From contig NZ_CAMYIP010000060.1 of NCBI RefSeq assembly GCF_947258525.1, positions 1 to 42,928 of the forward strand: 42,928 nt of DNA, given 5' to 3'. The notes beneath the pieces are model-generated. The model was not told the origin of the DNA, ran no database searches, and saw nothing but the letters and a program-made list of their open reading frames with translations. This document shows, one piece after another, positions 9,506 through 18,296 of this stretch. Numbering within the stretch: position 1 is the stretch's first letter; each line of letters starts with the position of its first letter. Source of the DNA: an uncultured Eudoraea sp. (GTDB lineage Bacteria; Bacteroidota; Bacteroidia; Flavobacteriales; Flavobacteriaceae). Made by a program: the position numbers and the translations under genes.

Positions 9506-9819
9506 TACCAGGAATAAGCATATATGAAATTCTAACCGTTACTTCAATATTATTTTTTATAGGTGTATATGGTTTCATAACAAGAACTAATCTGATCTCA
9601 ATTTTAATTTCTGTTGAATTAATTCTGAATGCTTCAGTAGTAAATTTTGTGATCATCAATAAATATTTGTTTCCTGAAGCCCTTCAGGGGGTTTATTTTT
9701 CAATTTTTATTATTGCCGTTGCAGCTGCAGAAACAGCTCTTGCAGTTTCAATTATTATTAATCTGTACAGGCAAATCAGTTCAGTGGAAGTCAAGGATAT
9801 TGAAACTATGAAATACTAA
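9502..9819 (+). CDS. nuoK: Complex I subunit K (ND4L), membrane
   Basis: A three-helix subunit with buried glutamates needed for proton transfer. The 105-aa chain shows the expected ISVELILNASVVNF in helix 2 and VAAAETALAVSIIINLYR in helix 3, with both conserved glutamates visible. It overlaps nuoJ by four bases, and nuoL follows after 11 bases. Confidence 0.93.
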   Translation: MIPGISIYEILTVTSILFFIGVYGFITRTNLISILISVELILNASVVNFVIINKYLFPEALQGVYFSIFIIAVAAAETALAVSIIINLYRQISSVEVKDIETMKY

Positions 9820-9830
9820 TACAACCTGGT

Positions 9831-11750
9831 ATGAATCTGAATCTCATCATTTTAATTCCCTTAATTCCTCTGGTAGTATTTTTGGTCCTTGGACTTTTTT
9901 ATAAAAAAATCAAACCTGCTATCTCAGGATATATAGGTGTTTTTGGTTTGCTCATCTCTTCCAGCCTGGCATTTTATGCAGCTTATACGTACTTTATAGT
10001 AATCGGTAAAACCGAGGGAGTTTATCAGACTATTGTTGAAAAAACAGTTTGGATGAACTTTACAGATAGCCTGCGAATTGATATGGGAATCCTTATAGAC
10101 CCTATTGCTATAATGATGCTTATAGTAGTCTCTGTTATATCTTTAATGGTTCATATTTATAGCCGGGGATATATGAAGGGTGATCCGGGATACACCAAAT
10201 ATTTTGCTTTTCTGTCACTTTTCACATTTTCCATGTATGGTTTAGTATTAGCAACCAATTTATTCCAGATTTATATTTTCTGGGAATTGGTTGGGGTCTC
10301 CTCCTATTTGCTAATAGGTTATTATTATACAAAAGAATCTGCTGTTGCTGCTGCCAAAAAAGCCTTCATTGTTACTCGTTTTGCAGATCTGGGTTTTCTT
10401 ATTGGTATTCTTATAATAGGATATTACACAGGTACATATGATTTTGAAACATTGAATAACCCTGAGGGAACAAGCATATTAAATTGGGCGTCTACGTCCT
10501 TTATGGGACTATCTGCGCTAACCTGGGCACTAATATTAGTCTTCATTGGAGGGGCGGGAAAATCGGCCATGTTCCCATTACATATTTGGTTGCCGGATGC
10601 TATGGAAGGACCTACCCCGGTTTCAGCATTAATACATGCTGCCACCATGGTAGTCGCAGGTGTTTACCTTGTAGCTCGCTTATTCCCAATGTACTATTTC
10701 ATAGAAGATGGCTTTGCCTTAAATATTGTTGCTTTTGTGGGGGCATTTACTGCTCTTTTTGCTGCAGTAATTGCCATTACTCAAACAGACATCAAAAGAG
10801 TATTAGCCTTTTCAACTATGTCTCAATTAGGCTATATGATGCTTGCTCTTGGTGTTTCAGGATATGAAGGCCATGAAGGCCTGGGTTTTATGTCATCTAT
10901 GTTTCATCTGTTTACACATGCCATGTTTAAGGCATTATTGTTTTTATGCGCCGGTTCAGTAATTCATGCTATTCACAGTAATTTCCTGAAAGACATGGGT
11001 GGATTGCGTAAACATATGCCCATTACCAATATTACATTTTTAATAGCCGCACTTGCGATCGCCGGTGTACCTCCCTTAGCCGGATTTTGGAGTAAGGATG
11101 AAATTCTTGTCGCGGCCTTTGAACATAGTCTGTTCCTATATGTAATTGGTTTATTCGTTGCAGGACTTACGGCCTTTTATATTTTTAGAATTTACTTTGG
11201 AATATTTTGGGGCAAAGAAAGTAATTATAAGGATAAACCCCATGAATCCCCCGGATCTATGACTGCGCCACTTTTGATTTTGGCATTTTTAAGTATAGTT
11301 GGTGGGTTTATACCATTTAGTGAATTTATAAGTCCGGATAAAGCAGGGTTTGAAACTCATATGAATTATCCATTAGCCGCAATTGCAGTTTTTGCCGGGT
11401 TACTTGGAATTGGTCTTTCCTGGATCTTCTATAAAAAAGAAAACGAACTCGCAGATAAATTTGCCAGCAGATTCGGAGCATTCTACACCTGGGCCTATCA
11501 TAAATTTTATTTCGATGAATTATACCTTTTCGTAACCAAAAAAATATTGTTTAATGTTTTCGCCAGGACTGCAGCAATATTTGATAAAAAATACGTGGAT
11601 GGGACGATGGTTGGCATTGGAAATCAAACCGTTAATACGTCGGAAAAAATTAAAGGTATGCAGTCCGGTAAAGTTCAGGATTATGCCTTGGCATTTATTG
11701 CAGGAGCAGTGGTGCTCGCTATTATTTGTATCTATTTATGGCTGAATTAA
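9831..11750 (+). CDS. nuoL: Complex I subunit L (ND5), proton-pumping antiporter-like
   Basis: The distal antiporter-like subunit, 639 aa, with about 16 hydrophobic helices and a long lateral C-terminal helix region. Conserved stretches include FWELVGVSSYLLIGYY (helix 5 glutamate), HIWLPDAMEGPTPVSALIHA and STMSQLGYMMLALG. The length is normal for the family. Nine bases separate it from nuoM. Confidence 0.95.
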   Translation: MNLNLIILIPLIPLVVFLVLGLFYKKIKPAISGYIGVFGLLISSSLAFYAAYTYFIVIGKTEGVYQTIVEKTVWMNFTDSLRIDMGILIDPIAIMMLIVVSVISLMVHIYSRGYMKGDPGYTKYFAFLSLFTFSMYGLVLATNLFQIYIFWELVGVSSYLLIGYYYTKESAVAAAKKAFIVTRFADLGFLIGILIIGYYTGTYDFETLNNPEGTSILNWASTSFMGLSALTWALILVFIGGAGKSAMFPLHIWLPDAMEGPTPVSALIHAATMVVAGVYLVARLFPMYYFIEDGFALNIVAFVGAFTALFAAVIAITQTDIKRVLAFSTMSQLGYMMLALGVSGYEGHEGLGFMSSMFHLFTHAMFKALLFLCAGSVIHAIHSNFLKDMGGLRKHMPITNITFLIAALAIAGVPPLAGFWSKDEILVAAFEHSLFLYVIGLFVAGLTAFYIFRIYFGIFWGKESNYKDKPHESPGSMTAPLLILAFLSIVGGFIPFSEFISPDKAGFETHMNYPLAAIAVFAGLLGIGLSWIFYKKENELADKFASRFGAFYTWAYHKFYFDELYLFVTKKILFNVFARTAAIFDKKYVDGTMVGIGNQTVNTSEKIKGMQSGKVQDYALAFIAGAVVLAIICIYLWLN

Positions 11751-11759
11751 ATATATAAT

Positions 11760-13247
11760 ATGGATATTTTATCCCTTTTTATTGTCCTACCGGTATTAAC
11801 GGTCCTGGTATTGGTTTTTACCAAAAATCTAAAACAAGCCAGATTGGTTGCATTGGCGGGTAGTCTTGTGCAGCTGGGAATGGCAATTAATTTAATTTTT
11901 GCGTACCTCAAAGAGATAAAGACCAATGACGCCATCATGGTTTTTATTAAAGATGTTGTTTGGTTTAAAAACTTTAATATTCATTACAATATTGGGGTTG
12001 ATGGTATTTCTGTGGCTCTCTTAGTATTGACGGCCATTGTTGTGCTGGCAGGAGTCTTTATTTCATGGAAAATGGAAGATTTACCTAAGGAGTTTTTCAT
12101 TTCACTAATTGTACTTTCTATTGGTGTATATGGCTTCTTTATTTCTATTGACCTCTTTACAATGTTTGTATTCTTCGAGATCGCGGTTATCCCAATGTAT
12201 TTATTGATAGGTATTTGGGGTACCGGCCCAAGAGAATTTTCTGCAATGAAATTAACCCTGATGCTTATGGGCGCCTCAGCTGTTCTTCTGGTTGGGATAT
12301 TAGGCATTTACTTTAACTCTGATGCAGACGGCGGTGCATTAACATTTGACATCCTTGAAATAGCTAAAGTGAACATTCCTTTTGAAGTACAAAGATTGTT
12401 CTTTCCTATAACCTTTATAGGTTTTGCCGTCATTGGGGCTTTATTTCCTTTTCATACCTGGTCTCCGGATGGTCATGCTTCAGCCCCTACGGCTGTTTCC
12501 ATGTTGCACGCCGGGGTATTAATGAAACTGGGTGGCTATGGTGTGTTTAGAGTAGCTATCTATTTATTACCAGAAGGAGCATTACACTGGTCCTGGTTTT
12601 TTATTATTCTGTCTGCTTTTGGGGTCATCTATGGAGCATTTGCAGCTATTAAACAAACAGATTTAAAGTATATCAATGCCTATTCTTCGGTGAGTCATTT
12701 GGGCTTAGTGCTTTTTGCATTACTTATGTTGAATAAAACAGCCTGGAATGGGGCTATTCTGCAATCGCTCTCGCATGGTTTTATGACAGCACTTTTCTTT
12801 GCTTTAATAGGCATGATCTATGGGAGGACACACACTCGTGATGTTACCAAACTTGGAGGCTTACTCAAAGTAATACCTTTTATTTCTGCAGTCTATGTTA
12901 TTGCAGGTCTTGCTTCATTGGGATTACCTGGTTTTAGTGGCTTTGTGGCTGAAATGAACATTTTTGTGGGTGCGTTTGAAAATGATAACATCTTTTATAG
13001 AATTGGAACCGTGATTGCAGTCTCGGCCATTGTTGTAACAGCTGTATATATATTGCGTGTTGTGGGTATTATGTTGATGGGTCCTGTAAATAATGAGGCC
13101 TACCTTAATCTTGAAAGAGTACGATGGTATGAAAAACTAGGTATTTTATTACTCCTATTACCCATAATAGCAATTGGTGTTGCACCATTGTGGTTAAGTG
13201 AATTGATCCTCAAAAGTCTGGATCCATTTTTAAAAGGAGTTTTATAA
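11760..13247 (+). CDS. nuoM: Complex I subunit M (ND4), proton-pumping antiporter-like
   Basis: The middle antiporter-like subunit, 495 aa, about 14 helices. FFEIAVIPMYLLIGIWG carries the key helix-5 glutamate, followed by FHTWSPDGHASAPTAVSMLH and YSSVSHLGLVLFAL, all characteristic of NuoM rather than NuoL or MrpD. The gap to nuoN is 22 bases. Confidence 0.95.
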   Translation: MDILSLFIVLPVLTVLVLVFTKNLKQARLVALAGSLVQLGMAINLIFAYLKEIKTNDAIMVFIKDVVWFKNFNIHYNIGVDGISVALLVLTAIVVLAGVFISWKMEDLPKEFFISLIVLSIGVYGFFISIDLFTMFVFFEIAVIPMYLLIGIWGTGPREFSAMKLTLMLMGASAVLLVGILGIYFNSDADGGALTFDILEIAKVNIPFEVQRLFFPITFIGFAVIGALFPFHTWSPDGHASAPTAVSMLHAGVLMKLGGYGVFRVAIYLLPEGALHWSWFFIILSAFGVIYGAFAAIKQTDLKYINAYSSVSHLGLVLFALLMLNKTAWNGAILQSLSHGFMTALFFALIGMIYGRTHTRDVTKLGGLLKVIPFISAVYVIAGLASLGLPGFSGFVAEMNIFVGAFENDNIFYRIGTVIAVSAIVVTAVYILRVVGIMLMGPVNNEAYLNLERVRWYEKLGILLLLLPIIAIGVAPLWLSELILKSLDPFLKGVL

Positions 13248-13269
13248 TCTGAATAATAAATAACCAAAA

Positions 13270-14697
13270 ATGAATTTTAGCAGCTTTTTATTAATGAGAC
13301 AAGAAATTGCTTTACTGGTAATTATCCTGCTCCTTGTTATAGCCGAGATTTTTATCCCTAAAGAGAAAAAAGTTAGCATTGTACACCTTGCTTTATTTTT
13401 GTTTGGTATGCATGCCATTGTTGGTTTTTTTGAGATTGATGAAAGTTCGTTGTTTGGTGGAATGTTTCGTACCAACCACCTGATTCATTTTTTCAAGAAT
13501 GTATTGAACATTGGTGTCCTTATACTATTGCTTCAGTCGGCGGATTGGGTACAGGAAAAAATAGTAAATCAGAATAAAGGATCTGAATTCTTTATTTTGT
13601 TGTTCTCTTCTTTGTTAGGTATCTATTTTATGATATCAGCAGGAGATTTTCTAATGTTTTATTTAGGGCTCGAATTATCCACACTCCCGTTAGCCGCCCT
13701 TGCTGCTTATGAGACAATGAAAAGAATTTCAAGTGAATCAGGGATCAAATTAATATTATCCTCCGCTCTTGCTTCCGGGGTTTCACTATTCGGTATTTCG
13801 ATGCTTTATGCCTCTACCGGCTCTATTTATTTCAGTGAAATTGTCCAGGTACTCTCTTCAACCAATCTGACTCTTCTGGGGATGGTACTATTGTTCGCCG
13901 GAATAAGTTTTAAAATTTCTCTGGTGCCATTTCATTTCTGGACTGCTGATGTTTATGAAGGAGCCCCTATAAGTATTGCCTCTTATCTATCGGTCATATC
14001 AAAAGGTGGTGCCGTTTTCATTTTAATGATCTTATTATTTACCGTTTTAAGACCATTGGTCGATATTTGGGAAAACGTGATTTATGTTATTGCTGTCGCA
14101 ACAATGTTTATCGGTAACCTATTCGCTTTAAGACAACAGAATATGAAGCGTTTCCTGGCATTTTCATCTATAGCTCAGGCAGGTTTTATTTTATTGGGGT
14201 TAATTGAAGGTTCAAAATTGGGAACTGCAACAGTAGTATACTTTGTGCTTATTTACATATTCTCAAATCTGGCAGCTTTTGGCGTAGTACAAGCCATTTC
14301 TTTACAAACAGGCAAGGAGCGTATAAAAGATTATGAAGGTTTGTACAGAACTAACCCAAACTTGAGCTTGGTGCTAATGCTAGCACTTTTTTCATTGGCC
14401 GGTATTCCTCCTGTGGCAGGATTTTTTGGTAAATTCTTCCTTTTTACCGCAGCAGCCAGTAAAGGGTTCTACTTGCTTGTATTCCTGGCAGTAGTGAATG
14501 TTACAATTTCTTTATATTATTATTTGTTAGTTGTAAGGGCGATGTTTTTACGTAAAGGTGAGAATCCAATTCCTTTTTTCCGAAATAAAATTTACATGAG
14601 GATTGGATTGGTAATTACAGTACTCGGTATTTTATTACTTGGTATATACAGTCCTATTTACGATTATATTTATGATTTAAGTAGTGCATTAAAATAA
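13270..14697 (+). CDS. nuoN: Complex I subunit N (ND2), proton-pumping antiporter-like
   Basis: The proximal antiporter-like subunit, 475 aa, about 14 helices. Visible landmarks are FYLGLELSTLPLAALAAYE with the functional glutamate, PFHFWTADVYEGAPISIAS and FLAFSSIAQAGFILLGLI. It is the last recognised nuo gene, completing the 11-subunit set A-D and H-N. A small unknown gene follows after five bases. Confidence 0.95.
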   Translation: MNFSSFLLMRQEIALLVIILLLVIAEIFIPKEKKVSIVHLALFLFGMHAIVGFFEIDESSLFGGMFRTNHLIHFFKNVLNIGVLILLLQSADWVQEKIVNQNKGSEFFILLFSSLLGIYFMISAGDFLMFYLGLELSTLPLAALAAYETMKRISSESGIKLILSSALASGVSLFGISMLYASTGSIYFSEIVQVLSSTNLTLLGMVLLFAGISFKISLVPFHFWTADVYEGAPISIASYLSVISKGGAVFILMILLFTVLRPLVDIWENVIYVIAVATMFIGNLFALRQQNMKRFLAFSSIAQAGFILLGLIEGSKLGTATVVYFVLIYIFSNLAAFGVVQAISLQTGKERIKDYEGLYRTNPNLSLVLMLALFSLAGIPPVAGFFGKFFLFTAAASKGFYLLVFLAVVNVTISLYYYLLVVRAMFLRKGENPIPFFRNKIYMRIGLVITVLGILLLGIYSPIYDYIYDLSSALK

Positions 14698-14702
14698 TAC
14701 TT

Positions 14703-15035
14703 ATGAGTTTAGGAGGTAAACATTCATTTGGTAGTATTGAGGATACAAGGGTTACTTTTGTAGAAAAGAAAGTAACAGCTGAACGTGCAGAATTTCTAAA
14801 AAAACTCCTGGAGCACAACGGATTTGAAGTTCTCATACAGGAAGAAAAACGCCCTTCAGAAGAAGAACCACAATTATATACTTTAGGTGTCACAGACATG
14901 GTATTTAACCCCACTATTTGGGTATACCAGCGAAAGCTTAAAACTTTTGACGGACACAGGGTCACCCCGGATTATTGGGAACAGCGTTCAGAAAATACCC
15001 CCCCGCAATATTGGAAAACACCTAAAGATAATTAG
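14703..15035 (+). CDS. Conserved protein of unknown function at the end of the nuo series
   Basis: I do not recognise a named family. The 110-aa protein has no signal peptide, membrane segment or cysteine. The N-terminal half reads as strand-helix-strand (TRVTFVEKK, a helix over AERAEFLKKLLEHNGF, then EVLIQEEKR), which loosely recalls small putative signal-transducing (DUF2007-like) folds. The C-terminal half has a distinctive GVTDMVFNPTIWVYQRKL, DGHRVTPDYWEQ pattern that I associate with other Bacteroidota proteins of unknown function. Starting five bases after nuoN and followed by a hairpin, it is almost certainly on the same transcript, so a role in assembly, regulation or donor docking for this complex I is plausible but unproven. 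Confidence 0.8.
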   Translation: MSLGGKHSFGSIEDTRVTFVEKKVTAERAEFLKKLLEHNGFEVLIQEEKRPSEEEPQLYTLGVTDMVFNPTIWVYQRKLKTFDGHRVTPDYWEQRSENTPPQYWKTPKDN

Positions 15036-15041
15036 CCTTTC

Positions 15042-15067
15042 CGGAAGAAAATTGGATAATTTTCCCG
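15042..15067 (+). terminator. Hairpin after the korAB-nuo series
   Basis: Stem CGG-(AA bulge)-GAAAATT, GGAT tetraloop, AATTTTC-CCG (15042-15067), ten base pairs in all, starting seven bases past the stop of the 110-aa gene. There is no T-run behind it, so it may be a weak terminator or a 3'-end stabilising hairpin. Confidence 0.45.
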
Positions 15068-15156
15068 AATCAAAAAGTTTAATTTCATCGAATTTAACAG
15101 CAAATTAAGCCCCTATGGCAAGGTATTTGCTAACTTTACACCGTAGAATTAAGGTA

Positions 15157-15804
15157 ATGAAACACCAATATTTACTTATATTACTTCTTTTGTCAGTTAT
15201 ATGTTTAAACGCACAAACTGATCTTCCCAGGACTCAGACTTTAAAAATAGAGGCTGATAAAAATTTGGATTTAAAAAGTAATCCCAATAATGGTAATGCC
15301 TTGAAAATGCCTTCTCTTCTCGATAATAACCCCAATGCCAGTATTAAAGAAACCAAAAATTCAAGGAACGTAAAAATGCTTCCTGAAAAGGAGCTGAAAC
15401 AAGCAGGTTTTGATTTAAAATTGGATACCAAAGTTGGTGAACGCCAGAATACCAATTCCAAAAAGCACTTTGGCAATATGTATTTAGGGGATGTTAAAAC
15501 CGGAGGTAATTTCGTAGGAGTAGTTTGCAGAGATCATGAATATGTAGATGGCGATCGTGTAAGGGTCTATGTAAATGGAGAAGTAGTTGAGTACAACATC
15601 CTGCTTACTGCAGGTTTTAAAGGAATAAATATAGATCTGGAAAAAGGTTTTAACCGATTGGATTTCGAAGCTCTAAACCAGGGAACTTCAGGGCCAAATA
15701 CTGCCCAGGTAGATGTTTATGATGATAAAGGTGAATTAATTCACACTAATCAATGGTTGCTTTCTACTGGCTCCAAAGCCTCTCTAATTGTTGTCAAGAA
15801 CTAA
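15157..15804 (+). CDS. Secreted protein of unknown function
   Basis: I do not recognise the family. From the ATG at 15157 the protein has 215 aa and begins with a clear signal peptide, MKHQYLLILLLLSVICLNAQ, with cleavage likely after NA. An in-frame ATG at 15115 would put 14 extra residues before the signal sequence; TAACTTTA at 15131-15138, close to the -7 box, would lie inside that extension, so I prefer the later start. The middle (about 20-110) is polar and low in structure. The last 110 residues look like a beta-rich domain (YLGDVKTGGNFVGVVCRDHE, RVRVYVNGEVVEYNI, AQVDVYDDKGEL). It ends 10 bases from the convergent acylase gene. It lacks a T9SS sorting domain. Confidence 0.8.
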   Translation: MKHQYLLILLLLSVICLNAQTDLPRTQTLKIEADKNLDLKSNPNNGNALKMPSLLDNNPNASIKETKNSRNVKMLPEKELKQAGFDLKLDTKVGERQNTNSKKHFGNMYLGDVKTGGNFVGVVCRDHEYVDGDRVRVYVNGEVVEYNILLTAGFKGINIDLEKGFNRLDFEALNQGTSGPNTAQVDVYDDKGELIHTNQWLLSTGSKASLIVVKN

Positions 15805-15814
15805 ACAATACATC

Positions 15815-18004
15815 CTATTCCTTCCCGGGCTTATATGAAATTTTTGCTCTTTTAAGAACATCTTCCTTGTAATACGCTGCTTCTTTAAATTGCACCTTTG
15901 CATATGGTATTGCCTGATCATCAAAATGTGGTGATTCCGGATCACCACTCTGACCTCCCGCTAAAATGGTTTTAGCCTTGACTTTTGGACCAAATTCTAC
16001 CACTGCTACAAAACTATTCCCTCTTGTACCATAGATCTTTTTGGTATTGTTATTATATCTGGCACCATAGGCCGCTAATGCCCCCCAACGACCCGATGCA
16101 AAACCTATTGGTATGCTTGGCTTATTGTCATCAAACTTCTGCCTGATATCCCCATTTAAACGCTGATACCTGTTAACTTCACCCCATGGAATATCCCATT
16201 TTCCGAAATCGATTTCTAATTGTGAAACAACCTCTTTAAAGATTAATACCCGCTCTTCCAATGGAGATTCCGAACCAAAATACGAGATTAGTTCCATATC
16301 GCTCATCGGGTAAGGTCTAATGCCTTTTTTACCGTATAAAGTACCATAGAAATGCGCCAGGGTCATTGCCACAGATTCTTCAGAAGTTCTGTAATCCCAA
16401 TTTCGCAATATGTCTATGGCCTCTGCCAGTTCAGGAGATCCGGTCCCACCTTTATCATAAGCAGAAACCAACCCGGGAATTAATGCCGCAAAAGACGGCA
16501 GGTACGGATCATACGCCAATGAAATAAGGCTGTCAATAGTATATCCACTTCTACCTTTGAGCAGTTGAATGGCATGAATCCCCCGAAAATTTTCACGGTC
16601 AATTGACATGTATTTTGGATAATTTTCACGCTTTGGGCTAAATTCCAAGGCAGACGTAAAAGGAGTGGAATTGCAATTTTGAATCCATCCGTTTTCAGGG
16701 TTTAACACCAGAATGTTCTCATCTACTGTATGTAATCCCTTCCAGTCTGTCTTAGGATTGCTGCCATCGACAGGTTGGCTATAATCAAAAACGGTATCAC
16801 GTACCGGCACAAAATTCCCATGAAAATATGCAATATTCCCATCCGCATCTGCATATACCGTATTATTTGAAGAGTTGGTACGGATATCCATCATCTTGCG
16901 AAAACCACTATAATCCTTTTGCTTTGTTCTTATAAAGGATTGTTCCAATGCCTTTATCGGTTCCCACATCATTGCAGAAGCCACCGGCGAATCATTTATC
17001 ATATGAGTTATGGGCCCGTGGTGTGTTCGGTAGACAGGGAATTTTTCTTCTTTTATTCCTTCTTCATCCTTATATTTTAAAACGATCTCCGTTTTAATCA
17101 CAGGCCGTTTTTCCTTACCAAATAGGTAATAGAGTTTCTCTTCTTTTTCTTCAAATGCCTCAACAAATTCGTCCATAACATCTGTATAAGTAGAGGTATG
17201 TATCCATCCTGTTTTCTCATTAAACCCCTGGTAGACAAAAAACTGTCCCCAGGTAACTGCGCCATACGCATTGAGACCTTCTTCACTTACCACATGAACT
17301 TCTCCCCTGAAATAAAAAGAAGTATGTGGATTTATGAGCAACATAGCATTACCACTCTGAGTTAATTTTCCGGAAATAGCAATACCATTGGATCCCTGAG
17401 GTTCTAATTCTTCCTTACTCTCTTTTAAGCGAGCATCTTCAGCCATTCCCAAAGCTTTCCCTTCTTCGTAAAAAGCACGTATTTTCGCCTCACTAATTCG
17501 TTCAATATCACCCCCAATTGAGCCCTCGCTAAAATACATTGGCATCCAGGGTTCAAATCGGGTTAATAGCTTGGGCTTCACTTCAGGGTGGTTATAAAGA
17601 AAGTAATTGATCCCATCAGCAAAAGCATCACAGAGTTTTTTTAGCCAATCAGGACTCTTGTTGTAATTGGCAATGGCTTCTTCTTTGCTCATAAACATTT
17701 TGGCGCGCAAGTCGCTGTATAACGCTTTTTTCCCCTCAATTTCGGCCAATCTGCCAATTGCCCATATATAATTCTGCTCCAACCGGTTAAAATCGTCTTC
17801 ACATTGGGCATATAGTAGTCCAAATACAGCATCTGCATCGGTTTTACCGTAAATATGAGGTACACCAAAATCATCTCTGATAATGGTTATATTTTCTGCT
17901 TGTTCCTTCCATTGATCTATTTCGGATTGCCCCTGCGCCGTTTTGCAGGAATTATTAAAGACCAGAAATAGAACAAAAAGAAATTTAATAAGCGGAAATT
18001 TCAT
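15815..18004 (-). CDS. Penicillin acylase family N-terminal-nucleophile hydrolase, probable lipoprotein
   Basis: Members cleave amide bonds of acylated substrates such as penicillins, N-acyl-homoserine lactones or acylated peptides. The 729-aa precursor begins with a hydrophobic stretch ending NNSC (C20), a relaxed Bacteroidota lipobox, so the enzyme is probably anchored outside the inner membrane. The maturation site is visible as QG-SNGIAISG at 203-212: chain cleavage between G204 and S205 would expose S205 as the catalytic nucleophile. The N-terminal IIRDDFGVPHIYGKTDADAV is typical of the alpha chain; LINPHTSFYFRGE follows in the beta chain. It stands alone, convergent with the secreted protein gene. 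The natural substrate cannot be read from the sequence. Confidence 0.88.
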   Translation of the reverse strand: MKFPLIKFLFVLFLVFNNSCKTAQGQSEIDQWKEQAENITIIRDDFGVPHIYGKTDADAVFGLLYAQCEDDFNRLEQNYIWAIGRLAEIEGKKALYSDLRAKMFMSKEEAIANYNKSPDWLKKLCDAFADGINYFLYNHPEVKPKLLTRFEPWMPMYFSEGSIGGDIERISEAKIRAFYEEGKALGMAEDARLKESKEELEPQGSNGIAISGKLTQSGNAMLLINPHTSFYFRGEVHVVSEEGLNAYGAVTWGQFFVYQGFNEKTGWIHTSTYTDVMDEFVEAFEEKEEKLYYLFGKEKRPVIKTEIVLKYKDEEGIKEEKFPVYRTHHGPITHMINDSPVASAMMWEPIKALEQSFIRTKQKDYSGFRKMMDIRTNSSNNTVYADADGNIAYFHGNFVPVRDTVFDYSQPVDGSNPKTDWKGLHTVDENILVLNPENGWIQNCNSTPFTSALEFSPKRENYPKYMSIDRENFRGIHAIQLLKGRSGYTIDSLISLAYDPYLPSFAALIPGLVSAYDKGGTGSPELAEAIDILRNWDYRTSEESVAMTLAHFYGTLYGKKGIRPYPMSDMELISYFGSESPLEERVLIFKEVVSQLEIDFGKWDIPWGEVNRYQRLNGDIRQKFDDNKPSIPIGFASGRWGALAAYGARYNNNTKKIYGTRGNSFVAVVEFGPKVKAKTILAGGQSGDPESPHFDDQAIPYAKVQFKEAAYYKEDVLKRAKISYKPGKE

Positions 18005-18296
18005 AGCTATTCTTTATTAACTCTATATTTTTATGATATTAAGCCGTCCGAGTCTTTTTAACATCCCCTTAATCCTCACATCCCTGATAAGATGAAGCCT
18101 ATCTCTATCTTCAAGCAGGTTTCTGCTACAATCTTTTGACTCCATGAGCAAATCTTAGTATTTGTGAAATTAAAAGTATTAAAACTTATATGCTAATTCT
18201 TCCATAAAATAACGTCAGTGCTTATGTATTTGGTTACCGGACCATAATTTTACTGTAAATTGCACTTTTTCATATCAAAAAACAGAGCAATCTCTA
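18005..18296. other. Divergent intergenic region, no recognised element
   Basis: This 292-base gap separates the start codons of the acylase and the ABC transporter and must hold both promoters. I see only a small hairpin without a T-run (AGCAG-GTTT-CTGCT, 18114-18127) and no exact -7 box in a sensible position. Confidence 0.5.

Noticed and set aside
10484-10867. A 127-codon plus-strand frame inside nuoL
   Set aside because: It lies wholly inside nuoL in another frame and shows no family resemblance.
15115-15156. Start of the secreted protein at 15115
   Set aside because: It would put 14 residues before the signal peptide and would overlap a probable promoter box.
18005-18296. A small RNA or short gene in the acylase-ABC gap
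   Set aside because: Only a five-base-pair hairpin without T-run and no credible start codon and ribosome site were found.
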